DNA of 64,000 nucleotides from Clarireedia homoeocarpa (taxonomy: Eukaryota > Ascomycota > Leotiomycetes > Helotiales > Rutstroemiaceae), in NCBI GenBank assembly GCA_001465935.1, contig LNKV01000004.1:248001-312000 (forward strand), written 5' to 3'. The translations under genes were made by a program, and so were the position numbers. The notes below the pieces were generated by a model that was given only the letters and a program-made list of their open reading frames with translations, did not search any database and was not told the origin of the DNA. Below, piece by piece: positions 23,747-36,020 of this stretch (positions are counted from its first letter, which is position 1; the number at the start of each line of letters is the position of its first letter).

Positions 23747-26390
23747 ATGGAAGACAATCCATCGGAATCTTCACGAAAGCGTCCGCGACCCGTGGTTTCG
23801 TGTCTTCGTTGTCGCGAAAAGAAACTAAAATGCGATCGGACATTGCCGTGTCATAACTGTGCAAAGTCTTCGCACAGCTCAGCATGTACGTATAGTGATG
23901 AAGTAAATCCGGGATCGGCTTCGAAAAGACAGGTGACAGTGCCTGTTGGAACGCAGTCTGAGAAAGGTCGCGGCCTGTCGCGTGATGTGGAAGCTGCTCC
24001 TACCACAGGTGGAACAGTGAAGGTAAATGAATGCGGATTGTGGTATATCAAGAAGCAGCTACGAAGACTAACATCCCATAGCCAGTGAGTTCTAATGGGG
24101 TTGGGGTGGTGGAAGATCTTCAACTACGCGTCGCCAATCTTGAGAAACTGTTACATGTTTCCATCGAATCTTCGGGACTAAACGTCCCCAAACAAAAGAA
24201 CGGATCTGATTCAGCTGCAGTCGATCTCGTGGATGACTTTAGGCAAACTCCAAGCACGGCACCAGAACCTTATACCTTGGTGGTAAAAGGACCACGATCA
24301 CGATATCATGGACCAAATGATAGGATCACCCTACTTCATCAGGTTTGTTCGCCTCTATTTTATGTCATCGACGCCGCATTGATTCCATTCTTTGTACTTT
24401 GCAGTTTAAAGAGACCATGGATTTCATAAATAACATCCCAAAAGACAACGCACCCATTATCCATTTAGCTAAGGACATTGAGTATCTGCAAAAGAAATCC
24501 AAAAAGGGTTCGAAGGTTCGAAGGGAGAGTACCTTCCAACGAAATGCGCAGCCTTTAGAGATTCTTCGAGAATCTTTCCCTGAGAAGCAAATGTGCGATA
24601 GATTGATCAAAATCTATGTGGATCACTTTGAGAATACTCTGCGGGTGCTTCATGTCCCAAGCTTTTTGCAACAGTACGAAGCATTCTGGACATCCAATGA
24701 CAGAAACTCTGAACCGATTGCATTTCTACCCCAACTGATGACCATCTTAGTGATTGGTTATACACTTGATGGCAGCAGTGATCTGAACGCTGAACAAAAC
24801 AATATATCATATCTGGATAATTCTGCATTAGATCATGTAGAGGGTTGGATTTCACAACTAGACAGAAAGCATAAAATCGACTTTTCCACATTACAAACCG
24901 AGACGCTTCTCATTCTTGCCCGTCAAATACGGGGCTTCCCTGCAGATGAGCTCTGGTGTGCTATAGGCTCGATGGTACGCTCCGCAACGGTTATGGGACT
25001 TCATCTAAACCCCAAAAAATTGAAGAAGATCTCGACTTTCCAGGCCGAATTGAGAAAAAGGCTTTGGGTTACCATCTTGCAGATGGATTTGCATGCTTCT
25101 ATTGCCGCAAATATGGCTACTGCGAACATTGCACTCGACCTGGATGGCATGATTCCTACCAATATCAATGATGAAGAGTTTAATGAAAGCACCAAAACCC
25201 TGCCCCCTTCAAAGCCACTATCTGAATGGACAGATGCACTGCCACAAGTCATTCTTGCAACGGCTCTAACGCAACAGTTGAAGATCATGAGGCTCATGGG
25301 GAGTACAACTGTTGGCATAAATCTTCCGCAAGCAGTGAAAGAGGGAAGAATATTGGAAGATCTCCTAGCGAATCTACCCAGCACTTTTAAGCTTGACAGT
25401 ACATCTCACCATGGTATTGATCTACTGAAAAGAGTCTTGGTGAATATCTATTTGCAAAGACCATTACTTCATATTTACAGCATGCTCATTCGACAAGACT
25501 GGGAGATTGATGCCATCTTCTCAGAACTGCAAAGATTTTGCTTGAAGTCTTCCGTGGGCGTTCTTAATCATCGTGATCATTTCGATCCGATGGTCACTGA
25601 TCCCAACAACACATATTCAAAGTCATCTTGGAAACTATTCAACATCTACTTCAAGAACGACGTTATTCGGGCCTCTTTCATGATTTGCCAATACATACAA
25701 TTCTTAACAACCAAATCCCACATGTTAGACCGAGATCACGAGTTTACTCATACGTCAGGGACAGATGCACTTGCCAGAGATCCACAATTCTCGAAAGCCA
25801 AACTTATACGTCTCTTGGAGAACACGCTCAATAGCTTAATTGAAAGTTCTGCAGATAGTGGAATTGATATCAAGGATATCATGTTTATCTCTGTGACTAT
25901 ACAATCTGTTCGGTCTAGCTGTACGGGTGAATTGAAGGGAAAGTTGATGCGCGATGGTGGTATAAAGGCTTTATTGGCATACAAGGAGATTTTGCTGCAT
26001 TCCTGTTTGGATGATGATATTCAACTACCATCACAGACTCCTATTTCTACTATGGTCGAGGTAAGTTCGAGTCCCATGAAAGTTCTGTGAGGGTGACGCA
26101 GGAGACTTTGCTAAGGCTGAATAACATAGGAGCATCAAAATCACACAAGGAATATGTATAATATTGCCGCAAAAGGGGACGAGGCCAGACACATTACGCA
26201 GCCTGATCATATGCAGGAACCAATTCCTCCAGCCATGAGTCTCGATCAGGTAACTCTTTTTCGACTGTAATCAGTCTTCTTTACGCCCAGATGCTAATGT
26301 ATATGATCTTAGGAGAACATGTTCGACTTTTCAGACATTGGCATTTTCGACATGGACTACGATTGGGGTAATTTTGATATAGGTCAGTGA
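23747..26390 (+). CDS. Zn2Cys6 transcription factor with fungal middle homology domain, 796 aa
   Basis: Five exons (23747-24022, 24082-24342, 24405-26060, 26130-26249, 26313-26390), all in phase 0. A basic segment RKRPRP precedes the zinc cluster at residues 19-47, with spacing C-x2-C-x6-C-x5-C-x2-C-x8-C, which binds two Zn2+. A short coiled-coil-like stretch (DLQLRVANLEKLL) after the second splice may dimerise it. The large third exon carries the fungal-specific transcription-factor domain, with an ALARQIRG...SATVMGLHL-like stretch and a RLWVTILQMDL segment. The acidic, aromatic end (ENMFDFSDIGIFDMDYDWGNFD) looks like an activation domain. I chose the ATG at 23747 because the frame upstream offers only a GTG. 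The target is not known; the divergent GH131 gene is a natural candidate, by position only. Confidence 0.93.
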
Positions 26391-26662
26391 CAATGACGTG
26401 ATTGGATGCGAGTGAGGGGGTGTATTCAAGCGATCTTAAACCTACCGAGCTTCAGTTGTCTCTTCGCCATGTTGTCATTCAGTCCCTTTTGCGACAATAC
26501 AGTCTTAGAATCTGCTCAGACTTGTCTGCACTTCAAATAACCTGGATATTCTCCGAAATACAATTATCCGTTTTTGTATCCAAAATCCAAGCTCAACATA
26601 TATGTACTACTTTCCTCCTAATCGTTGTAGTCATCACTTCTTCTGATCCTCCAAGTCAGGAA

Positions 26663-28399
26663 TCAGGCACAAATCGAATCAATATTTCCATTCTGTCCAG
26701 CCACCAGTGGAGCAGCATATTCTTTTCGATCCGCTTTATGCAACCTTCCATTAATCACAATAACATCCAACTTATCATGATCTTGCAAGATTGTAATATC
26801 CTCCAAAGGATCTCCGTCTACTAGAATGCAATCGCCAAAGAAGCCCGGCTGAATCTTCCCTAACTCATGTTCTCGCATAAACAACTTCGCAACACCAGCT
26901 GTCGCGGCAATTATTGATTCCATCGGAGAGAAACCAAGGTACTTGACGAAATGATCGAGATCTCGAGCATATGTTCCATGGGGTGTCCATGCGAATCCAT
27001 AGTCGCCCCCAGGAAGAACAACGATACCACGTTTATGCATTTCGCGAAGCCCTCGAATCGATACCTCAAGCTCTTTCTGGTAGCCTATCTGCTCTGCCTT
27101 TTCATACGAGTAACCAAATGCGCTTGCTTCATGGACTGCGAACTCATCAGCTCTTGATTTCAGACACCCAGAGTGGGAAAGCAACTTGCGTGTAGCAATC
27201 AGCCAATTAATACCAGGTGCAACAACATGTCTGTGCTTTTGCGCTTCAAGTATGTCCATTCCCTCATCGTCAATATACGATGCATGATAGATGACATCCA
27301 CCCCATGCCTCACACACATCTTGACGGAATCTCGAGCTCTCGCATGCGCACACAATCGTCGCCCCAAGCCATGTGCTTCCTCAACACAGGCCTGGGTCTC
27401 GGCGTCCGAGAAGTAGCAATCCTGCGCAGATCTCGTCTCGGTAATCTTCATCGCCTCAGATGTCAGATTCATTCGCCTTTCTGAAGATACCTTACAGAAC
27501 AACGCGGTATAAATTAAAAAAAACATCTCACTCAACTCAACTCAACTCACCTCTTCACCACTCATACTCAACTTAATTTGATCCACCCCAATCTCAACAT
27601 GATGTTTAACCACGGCCCTCATCTCCTCCGGCCCATCCGCATGCGCCGTAATCCCCGGCACCAAGTCCCCATCTCGTCTCGCAATCTCCATCCCATTCGC
27701 CAAGTACCGCGGCCCCGGAACCGTCCCTGCATTAATCGCATCGCGGACATCGATATCCAGACGCTCCTTTGCTGATGCGGCGCCAAAACACCTATTTTAC
27801 GTTAAGATTACATTATTCCTTTCTCGAACTCAATCTCATTTTGAGATTGAATGGAGATGGATATGCGTGTGAAGAAGAAAAACAAAAACAGAAGAGACCG
27901 TTTACTCTACTTACATTGTATACCCCGAATCCAAATAACACCTCGCACTTTCAACCGTCAGCCGCATATGCTCATCCACCTCCAGCCCCGCCAGCGCGTT
28001 CAAATCGCCCCCGTTCCAGGATAAATGCGTGTGCGCGTCACCCAATCCACTCATAAGCGTGCGACCGCGTCCGTGGATCACTTGCACATGCGGATTTTTC
28101 AGCAGGCCGTTGTCGTCGCTGGCGATCGCGCCGACGTGGGCGATGCGCTCGCCGGTTATCAGCACATCGCCGGTGTAGGGTGCGCGTCCGGTGGAATCGA
28201 GAATGCGGACATTGAGGAAGAGGATCTGTGAGCTGGGTGGGGTGCCGTGGATGGAGTAGGGGCGGGGTTGGAGCGCGTGGGGGAACTGGAGAGTCTGGAT
28301 GGGTGGGATGTTGCGGGGGGGTCCGGTGTATGGTTTTAGAGGCTTGGATATGTTTGCTGTTGACCAGCTGGTGGTGGTCTTATAGTCTGGTTGTGTCAT
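26663..28399 (-). CDS. Amidohydrolase-superfamily metal hydrolase, 502 aa
   Basis: Three minus-strand exons (28399-27915, 27791-27551, 27445-26663) give 502 residues. Superfamily metal ligands are visible: H123 and H125 (GDAHTHLSW), K235 as the candidate carboxylated lysine (DQIKLSMSGEE), H276 (CAHARARDS), H296 (IYHASYID) and D390 (PGGDYGFAW). The closest general type is the imidazolonepropionase-like or prolidase-like branch of Amidohydro_1, whose fungal members are mostly uncharacterised, so the substrate is open. There is no signal peptide; the proline-rich start suggests a cytosolic enzyme. The third-exon acceptor at 27446 was preferred to an upstream one because it gives SGEEITETRSAQDCYF and has a CTGAC branch point 18 nt before it. 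It is convergent with the Zn2Cys6 gene. Confidence 0.9.
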
Positions 28400-30762
28400 T
28401 TTAACGACGAGGACAATTTAATTGGGAAGAGAAATGGTAAGAGGAAGGGGATAGGAAAATGCTGCCAATAGTGAGGGTAACATAGATAATGATTATGTAT
28501 TTATTCATTTATTTGCGGACATGACGTGGAATAACAATGATTCATTCTCTTTGGATGAATACATCCTATGCAGCGTTTTGGCGTTACACTACATCTCTGG
28601 GATATATACCTAACATGCATCCAATATGCCAGTGTGCTGACGCCTGGCAAATACATGAATTCTTTTAACCTGAAACCCCTCCAAATTGAACAGGAGATGA
28701 CCTTCATAATTACTTTCTGTTCTTGGTACTTTTCGCAGTGCATCTGCTTGGCTGAGTACTACCACTATTCTGGCGTTGAGTGAGAAGACGGAGAGGAAAG
28801 AGATGACACTAAAGGGGCAAGATTGTACGTAGATCAGTGAGGGGTAGATCAGAGGATGAATTCGGTTATGATTTTGAGTTACGAATGAGAGAAGACCATG
28901 ATGGATTTATATGCGGATAGATTTGTGGCTTACAGTAGCAACATTGGAGTAATGATAGATGACCGACGGCAAGGCTTGCTAATCGGGACAAGTAGGAGGG
29001 CTATTGGTTCACTCCAAAGTATACTACTTACATGATACTGATAAATCTAAATGAGGAGACGAGGGAACTTGAAGACGAGATGAAGACGAGATGAAGACGA
29101 GAAAAGCGATGATACCTTAAACTGGTAGCATATCTCCAAAGGCCATGAAAATATCCAAGGACAGTGGCAAGCACATAACCTCTACTTCTCGGTGGTGTTC
29201 ACCCACTGGCAGCCTACGAGCATTATCGACAACTAGCTCAACTCACACATGAGAGAGACAACCCATCATGTACCTCTACTGCTCAATAGTCACCAACTTC
29301 AGCCCTACACGATCAAGTGTCCATGCAACTTCATGATCCCAAGGGAATTTAGGGGATCACACAGCTGATATCACATGCATGCAGGGAAAGCTTAATTACT
29401 GCTCTAGACAGCATAGTAGCTTAGCTAATAATCCAACATGCAAGAGAGCGGGGTTGGGTTTTGACAAGGATATCTTAATTCCGTACCATACATGAGACGT
29501 CTGGTCTAGTCGATCTTGAACCATTCCTTCCTGCAAATCAAGAATTTGACTTGCAGCCTTCGACCCAAATTTCCACAACAAAGCATAGTAGATTTTACAC
29601 CGGACTATGGCGGGTACCAAAAATAGTATAATGAATCCTGAAGTTCACGGATAGCCCTTGTCGCCCGTGTCTTTTCCAAACAACAGGTTATCAAGATCCT
29701 GGCGGTTCTGCCGATCTTTTGCCGAATGAGGTAAAAAATGAACCAGATTTTGAGATCTGTGAATCTGACGACGTGCAACAAAACTTTCCGGAACAGTTGA
29801 AGCAGTACGCAGAGAGCTATGAAAGGAAGGAGGAAGGACATTGCTGTTGTGTATATGGCCATGTATGAGTGACCGAAAGGATAAATGCCAAGGATATGTG
29901 TATGAATAAGTTGGCTTGCTGACATGCATGAAGTGTTTGACACTCAGTAGATGCACAGTGCTGGATTGGGAACTGGGAGTGAACCCTCCAAGAGGATCCG
30001 ATATCCATGACTTCATCTGTGTAGTCTTGCAATGGTGTTCTTGGGATTTTCTTCTGCAACATTTTCATGAACAGAGAGAGGAGGAATGGGAGGTTCATAA
30101 TCTTCAGAATAGAAGAGGCTGGCAGAGCCTCCCATCTTTGGCTTGACTTGCTTCAATAACAAGAAAAACTTGGGAATCCAATGCTCGATAGTTCGTTCGG
30201 AGCTTTGTTTTGAGCTAATGGGCCGCAACTCAACGGTACCGCCACAGGAGGAGCACTAAACAAGTAATCAATAATCAATGCAACGAATCTTTGCAGTATT
30301 CACATCATCTGGGTGACAGGAAGATAATGTATATATAGAGATCGCATTCATACCTCGAAGTGCATCTGCTTTCTCATCCAAGATGTGCATATTCTTGCTC
30401 ACCCGAAGCTGTGCACATTATGCTCGCGTTATGGAAGATTCTTGTCCAGCGAGAATCTAAAACTTGCAAAACAGTCTCTCATATAAATCACGTGATTATG
30501 AATTACCTACCTCGGTACCACTGCTTCACGACCAAGAAGCAACATTGACTCCTGCTTCAACAATCGATGTATAGCCTCATCATGTTTACGACGATATGAT
30601 GTTAATGGTTTGATATTACTTCAATCAAACCATCTGTTTCCAGATCTATAAGCTGTGCAGCAACTTCTTCTATACACCGCTAATCCTTTCTGTACCTATA
30701 TACCGCATATCTAGGAAGCTTAATCAAACAATAGACATCGACTCTTCCACCCTTTCCTCATC
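28400..30762. other. Divergent intergenic region, amidohydrolase to PEX12
   Basis: A 2.4-kb stretch with no recognisable gene. Several overlapping minus-strand frames of 70-123 codons lie at 29.6-30.2 kb; none has family motifs, and no splicing scheme gives a convincing product. One 112-codon frame (29605-29943) has a hydrophobic segment but no other support. The region must contain both promoters; an 11-nt GATGAAGACGA direct repeat occurs near 29075-29100. Confidence 0.45.
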
Positions 30763-32031
30763 ATGTCTACCGACGCGCATATAGATCCTTACAAACCATC
30801 GCTCTTCGAACTCCTCTCTTCTACGCAACTATCATCTCTCCTCCCGCCATCTCTTCAGTATCTCCTCACAGTCGCGACGCATCGATATCCTCGCCATTTA
30901 CTCCCCATCCTAAACTCCTTCCACGAAATCTATGCGCTCCTCTTCCTCGGTGTAGAACACCACTACCTAAGCACCTACTCCTCCAGTTTCGTCGAGAACT
31001 TCTACTCCCTAAAACGCGAGCGGTCTCTCCCTTCTGCCATTGGCTCCCTCCGTCTCACTAGCGAAGGCGCATCATCCTCCCTCCGCGAAACCCTCAAACT
31101 CACACGTCTCGACATATGGAAGAACCTCGCCGTCATAGTCGGTATCCCCTACCTCAAACGCCGTCTCGATGAATCCCACGAAATCAATGCGCCTCGAGCG
31201 CTCCTTGGTGCAAATTATACACGAATGCCGCCAAATCCGACCCTTAAACAGCGATTTATGCATTATTATCGATGGTTTCTGAGGAATATATATCCATCTA
31301 TCAACGCGGCATACTATTTCAGCATGCTAGCTTTCAACCTAGGCTATCTATTTGATAACAGCAAATATAATGATCCATTCCTATGGTTGATTGGCACACG
31401 ATTAAGACGATTGTCGCAAGCGGATTTCCAAGCTTTCGAGGCATTAGAAAATGCCGCTTCCAGTAATGGACATTCTAATTTGGGTGTAATGAGTCTTCTG
31501 GATCCAAGAGTAGCCGTTAGGACAATATTAAGGAGCCTGAAATTCTTACTACCAACCTCGATCTTTGCACTGAAGTTCTTGGAGTGGTGGCATGCCTCTG
31601 ATTTCGCGAGACAATTGTCGAGGAAAGCTACGGAAGGAATTGAGTTACCGCCACCTGTGACTTCGGGAGTGCCTTCACCGAACATGATGGCTACGAAATC
31701 GTCTGACGATGGAGAATACGTACCCATCAAACCTCCGACATCCTCGCTTTCTCTTCTTCCCATCTTTGTTGTGGCGGCCCCGGAAAAGGGTGATGATAAT
31801 TGTCCGATTTGCAAAGATGAAATAACTACACCTACGGCTTGTCAGACGGGTTACGTGTTCTGCTATACATGTATACACAGGTGGCTTGAGGGGGAGCATC
31901 CACTACAAGAACGCTTTATGGATGGCGATGGGAAGAGAGAGGGGAAGTGGGAAAGCGGGAAGGGAAGATGTGCTGTTACTGGGAGGAGGGTTCTGGGTGG
32001 TGCTAGTGGATTGAGGAGAGTGCTTGTGTAA
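30763..32031 (+). CDS. pex12: Peroxin-12, RING subunit of the peroxisomal ubiquitin ligase, 422 aa
   Basis: An intronless frame begins at an ATG in good context. It reads the Pex2/Pex12 N-terminal domain (DPYKPSLFELLSSTQLSSLL, FHEIYALLFLGVEHHYL), several hydrophobic segments, and a C-terminal RING at 347-405: CPICKDEI, GYVFCYTCIHRWL and CAVTG. As in other Pex12 proteins the RING has an incomplete ligand set (TGYVFC where typical RINGs have a CxHxxC arrangement), consistent with binding one zinc. Pex12 works in the peroxisomal membrane with Pex2 and Pex10 to ubiquitinate and recycle the import receptor Pex5. Length (422) is normal for filamentous fungi. An insertion between the second and third ligand pairs is rich in Gly, Lys and Glu. 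Confidence 0.95.
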   Translation: MSTDAHIDPYKPSLFELLSSTQLSSLLPPSLQYLLTVATHRYPRHLLPILNSFHEIYALLFLGVEHHYLSTYSSSFVENFYSLKRERSLPSAIGSLRLTSEGASSSLRETLKLTRLDIWKNLAVIVGIPYLKRRLDESHEINAPRALLGANYTRMPPNPTLKQRFMHYYRWFLRNIYPSINAAYYFSMLAFNLGYLFDNSKYNDPFLWLIGTRLRRLSQADFQAFEALENAASSNGHSNLGVMSLLDPRVAVRTILRSLKFLLPTSIFALKFLEWWHASDFARQLSRKATEGIELPPPVTSGVPSPNMMATKSSDDGEYVPIKPPTSSLSLLPIFVVAAPEKGDDNCPICKDEITTPTACQTGYVFCYTCIHRWLEGEHPLQERFMDGDGKREGKWESGKGRCAVTGRRVLGGASGLRRVLV

Positions 32032-33119
32032 AAGTTGTGTTTCACTCACAGTACAGAGGCTTATGATACGGAGTTGGGTTTGGTGTATAAATTTTTGGGT
32101 TTGGAAAGCATAAGCATAGCATAGCATGGTATGGTATGGTCTATACAAGATGAAATACTACCATCTAATACGATATGATGCAAATAGATTTGGCATATAA
32201 TAGGAAAAGTATCTTAATCTTAGACGCAGGATATTTTACAATCGAACTAGTCACTGAAACTACTATTTCACAGCATTATATATCCCAGCCGCATGGACAA
32301 AGACATCAAACAGAAAACGCAAAAAAAGAAAGAGGAACTACTGGACTTGTTATTACCTAGAGTAAAAAAAAACCAACGAAAGCAGTTTCAATCGCGGACT
32401 GCTCAAACTGTAAACCAAAATCCTCAACGACGTCTTAATCTCCTCCAGCAAACTCCATTCCTTGAACCCCCCCTCTTTCTCTCTCCCGAGAGAGACTCCA
32501 CCATTACTTACCGTTTGAGGCTTTCTTATTTATAGGATTAACACTAATTCGATTCACTGGACTGCTACGTCTGCTGTTTTATTGGGATTCCGCTTCTTTT
32601 TTGCGGTGATATCGTGGTATCTATTGGAAGTGAAAGCTCGACCGTTGGGCTAGTATAGCGTGGTGTGGTGTTTGCGGATGAGTTTGAAGGTGTTGTAGCA
32701 GTGGGAGTGAGGGTAAAAGCGGACTGGGATGGGTAGGGTGCAGAGGCTTGGGCGGGAGGGGATGGGTAGGATGACGGAGGAAAACTTGAGAAGGTGCTGG
32801 GAGGGCAAATCTCGTAGGGGGCGTTCTTGTTTCTGGGTATAAGAAGGCTAGTATGTGGTATTAGGGATATTTTGGTTGGTCGGTGGAATGTGAGGGATGA
32901 AGGTGGGTGATGAATGGATAGGTGAATAGATGTGGTATGATAAAGGGGTATGTATGGCTTTTCTTTTACTACTACGTTGAATGGAAATATTAACACTGTC
33001 TAACGTCTATCTATCTATCAATCATAAAGACAATCATGCATTCTATCAACTAGACAAGCAAAGCAGCATATATGCCTCCCCTCACTCTCATTCTACTTAC
33101 ACCATCACAATACCACAAC
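32032..33119. other. Convergent 3' region between PEX12 and the Nudix gene
   Basis: Mostly untranslated sequence. A minus-strand frame at 32565-32996 (143 codons) is rich in Pro, Ser and Thr in its second half and might be a small gene, but it has no family match, no clear promoter space and no supporting splice sites. I do not call it. Confidence 0.4.
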
Positions 33120-34129
33120 TCATCTCCTCGGCCTCGTAGGAAACGGCAACTTCCTTCTCATCCCCCAAAGTATCTCCTCATAATCCTTCTCCTCCTCCAC
33201 CTTCACAACCCCCATCCTCACCAAAAAATCAACCATAATCACTGCACTATTCGTCTTAAACTCACCCTTCTCCATCCTCTCCCTCACCTCCTGCACCCCC
33301 ATCAAATAAAACCCCTCCACCTCATCATCCCTCGGCTTGGGCACCACTTCCGCCCCAACCTCCAAATCATACACATACACCAGATCCCCACCCACCAGCC
33401 CCCCGCTCGCTTTCATCATCTTCATATACGTAATTGCCCCCACGGGTTTTGCATCCTTGCGGATCAAAGACTCAGGAAGCGATGCTTCTTCATCTGCTTC
33501 GTGGACGATGGTTTCGAAGGGTGTTTCTGTGGCTTTGATCCCCCCTGCGACGGTTGTGTCGTATTTTCCAGGGTAGGTAAACAGACTCAAGCTGCGCTTC
33601 GCGACCCAGATCTTGAGTTCGTTGTCAGCAGTTCGTGTATACACGGTCATGTGCGCGCCGCGGGAGACGATGCCGAAGAGAGGCGCGGCGTAGCGCTCGA
33701 GATGCACGAGCCCGGGGAGACCGGGGATGAGGTACGGTTCGCTGTGTTCGCCGTGCAGGACGGGGAAGTGGTCTTCTTCTATGGCGCTGTTGATTACGGT
33801 TGCGAAGGCGGTGTTGCAGAAGTTTGAATATTCTGCCAGAGAGCTGGTGGATGGTGTGCCGATTAGATGCACTTTGAGGGGCTTAGTGTGGTTGATTTGG
33901 AAATCAGATGTCCAAGGCATTTTGCGGACCGTGGATGGAAGCATATAGCCATGAGGACGGTCATCGTCACCTATGTATAGCTTGTAGAGTTCTGAGGTGT
34001 CGGCGTCGTATGGAAAGCTGGTATCTTGATTAAATGGTGGGGCTTGAGGTTTTGAGGGAAGAATCTGATTTACCTATCACATGCCTTGACAAGATCTAAG
34101 AGCGAGTACTTTTTCGTAGATTCCGCCAT
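33120..34129 (-). CDS. Nudix hydrolase with DUF4743 N-terminal domain, 317 aa
   Basis: A short first exon (34129-34074, MAESTKKYSLLDLVKACD) joins across a 56-nt intron to 34017-33120. The order is DUF4743 (FPYDADTSELYKLYIGDD, GYMLPSTVRKMPW) followed by a Nudix domain, as in the yeast YJR142W and plant NUDT20/24 family linked to thiamin pyrophosphokinase-type proteins and hydrolysis of oxidised thiamin diphosphates. The Nudix box at 177-199 reads GGIKATETPFETIVHEADEEASL. The metal-binding glutamates (E192, E195, E196) are present, but the usual Arg of REUXEE is His191 and the usual Gly near the end is Ser. The acidic Mg2+ site therefore looks intact although the loop is atypical. There is no targeting signal; likely cytosolic. 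Confidence 0.93.
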
Positions 34130-34815
34130 GGTAGAGTTGATCACCCGTTATGGGAATTATGTTTAGAAGTGTTCTCACTGAAGCCCCTTGCGCTCAGTCC
34201 CACACATTGGGCTTAGATTCCTTTAGGCGATAGGCTAACACTCCCCTGTAACTCAAAACCGCTCTACTACTTACCCCGCATTACCCTAAAGCGGAGCCAC
34301 ACCATAGCGCTGATCTTGGGTTCCTTCATGCAGAAATGGCCTGTTCATCATCCGACCTATCAGTAATAGCAGAAGTAGTACTTCTGGAGTACGAGGTCAA
34401 TATTATGTACGCGTGCACCTCCTTCTCCTCAATGCCTGAAACCATTCAGGAGGCGCAGTTCAGCCTGTTTGATAATTGGGGTTGTATTGCTCGGGGAGAT
34501 TGCTTATAAGATGGACATGTCCACGCAGACTTGCTTTCTTGCTTTCCTCTTTCTGCTCTGTTCTTATTGCTGAAAGTAAACTACCTTCTCTAAGGTTGTT
34601 ATCATCATCTCAGCCATCATCATCTTCTCTCTGTTCGCCCAGCACTAAACGCACATTCAAGCCTCTCTGAAACCAACCTTCCATACTCTCAGGTGCTCAG
34701 CTCGTTGAAACCTATCCTTCACCGGCTCTCCTCATCCAGTACTCACCAATCCCCTCTAAAATTCAACTCCTCTCTATCCCTCATCTCATCAACCTCCACC
34801 ACCCCCAGCCTCAAA
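34130..34815. promoter_or_regulatory. Divergent promoter region, Nudix and small mitochondrial gene
   Basis: 686 bp between divergent starts. No gene is supported. The open frame upstream of 34816 lacks an ATG and uses Ser/Leu-rich leader sequence, so it is treated as 5' untranslated sequence of the downstream gene. Confidence 0.4.
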
Positions 34816-35298
34816 ATGCCCCGTCCAACCACCCTCCTCTCCACTCTCCGCACCCTCAAGCCCTTCCACCTCCGCACCCAACGCTTCGCCTCCACATCCA
34901 CCAGCGTAGCTGCCAAAAACCCCGTTTACTTCGGTCCCGTGTACTGGGGCAAGGCATGGAAAGATGTTCGGGGGACGTTTCTATTGTATGATTTCCCCTT
35001 TTCTCTTCCCCTCCACTATCTTCTCTTCTCTTTCCTTTCGCACTTTCCTCTCCCCACACCTTCCCCATACCGTTCCCACCCTTCATCCCAAATCCCGTAT
35101 CCATACACACAACTCACGCACCTGCAACACCCACAAAAGCTCACCAGCAATACACACTAACTTTCCCTCTCCTCAACCCACAGATACGTCCCCACTGTCG
35201 CCGCCGTAATGTTCTGGCCGATGCCCATCGTGCCCTTGATGAACCGCTCTAAGGGAATTAAGAGGAACCAGAACCAAGCAGTCGCTACTACTGCGTAG
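34816..35298 (+). CDS. Small mitochondrial-type membrane protein, 94 aa
   Basis: Exon 1 (34816-34985) and exon 2 (35184-35298) are joined by a 198-nt intron to give 94 residues. The first third is Arg/Ser/Thr-rich and lacks acids (MPRPTTLLSTLRTLKPFHLRTQRFAS), a good mitochondrial presequence. Then come YFGPVYWGKAWKDVRG and one hydrophobic segment (YVPTVAAVMFWPMPIVPLM), ending in a basic tail. The size and plan recall accessory subunits of respiratory or ATP synthase complexes, but I do not recognise the family and claim no function. The start was chosen as the first ATG; the upstream in-frame codon is GTG. Translation across the unspliced intron gives a false longer product. Confidence 0.75.
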
Positions 35299-36020
35299 CA
35301 TGGTGTTTTGTTTTTTCCCTTATGAGTTGTTACATTGGGGAGAGATATATAAATAAATAAAGAAATAAACGAATGAATAAACAAGAGGTATAGGGGTAGG
35401 GATAAAGAGAAGAGAAGATAATGAAACGGAAGGGGGGGAGTACATTACAAGCTTGCGAGGCAGGAGCAGTTGGGAGGAAAAGGAGAATAGCATACTTACT
35501 CTATACTCCACCAAATTCAAACCTACAATTAATCTTCATACCCACATTGCTTTGTTTGAATCCGCCGGATTACATAGCGATTCGTACCTCCTTATGTAAT
35601 CTTAGTATCGATCTATATTAAACATTCCATTCATCGATCCATAGCATCATAGCAGGTTCCTGTATCGCTTTGATGGACTGAATCGTGAATGGGGCGGACT
35701 AGATTAGATCAATAGTATCGACACAAGACGCACGCATGCACTCATATAGACTACATACGGTAATAAAACAATTACACGATAATAATACACTTGCTTGATG
35801 ACAGTAATAAGAAGAAAAACTCATCCCACATCCTTTACCATACTACCTGCAGCGCAACATTGAGAAAGATATACGCACAAAGAGCTTCGATGCTTGTATA
35901 TTTTCAATGCAGAAATGCATATGATATAATTTACGCCATAGAAGCAATCCCGATCTCAATGCAACGCCAATATATAGACCCATACAACCAATATAATCCC
36001 TCCCTCACATTCCCCCTCCA
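35299..36020. other. Convergent 3' region
   Basis: No gene is supported between the two convergent stops. It is AT-rich, with AATAAATAAA-like sequence at 35349-35375 that could serve polyadenylation of the plus-strand gene. Confidence 0.45.

Noticed and set aside
29605..30228. Several minus-strand frames between the amidohydrolase and PEX12 genes, one with a hydrophobic segment
   Set aside because: They overlap in different phases, have no recognisable domain, and I found no splice pattern that unites them.
33072..33827. 251-codon plus-strand frame opposite the Nudix gene
   Set aside because: Antisense shadow of a gene with clear DUF4743 and Nudix blocks; the product is low-complexity.
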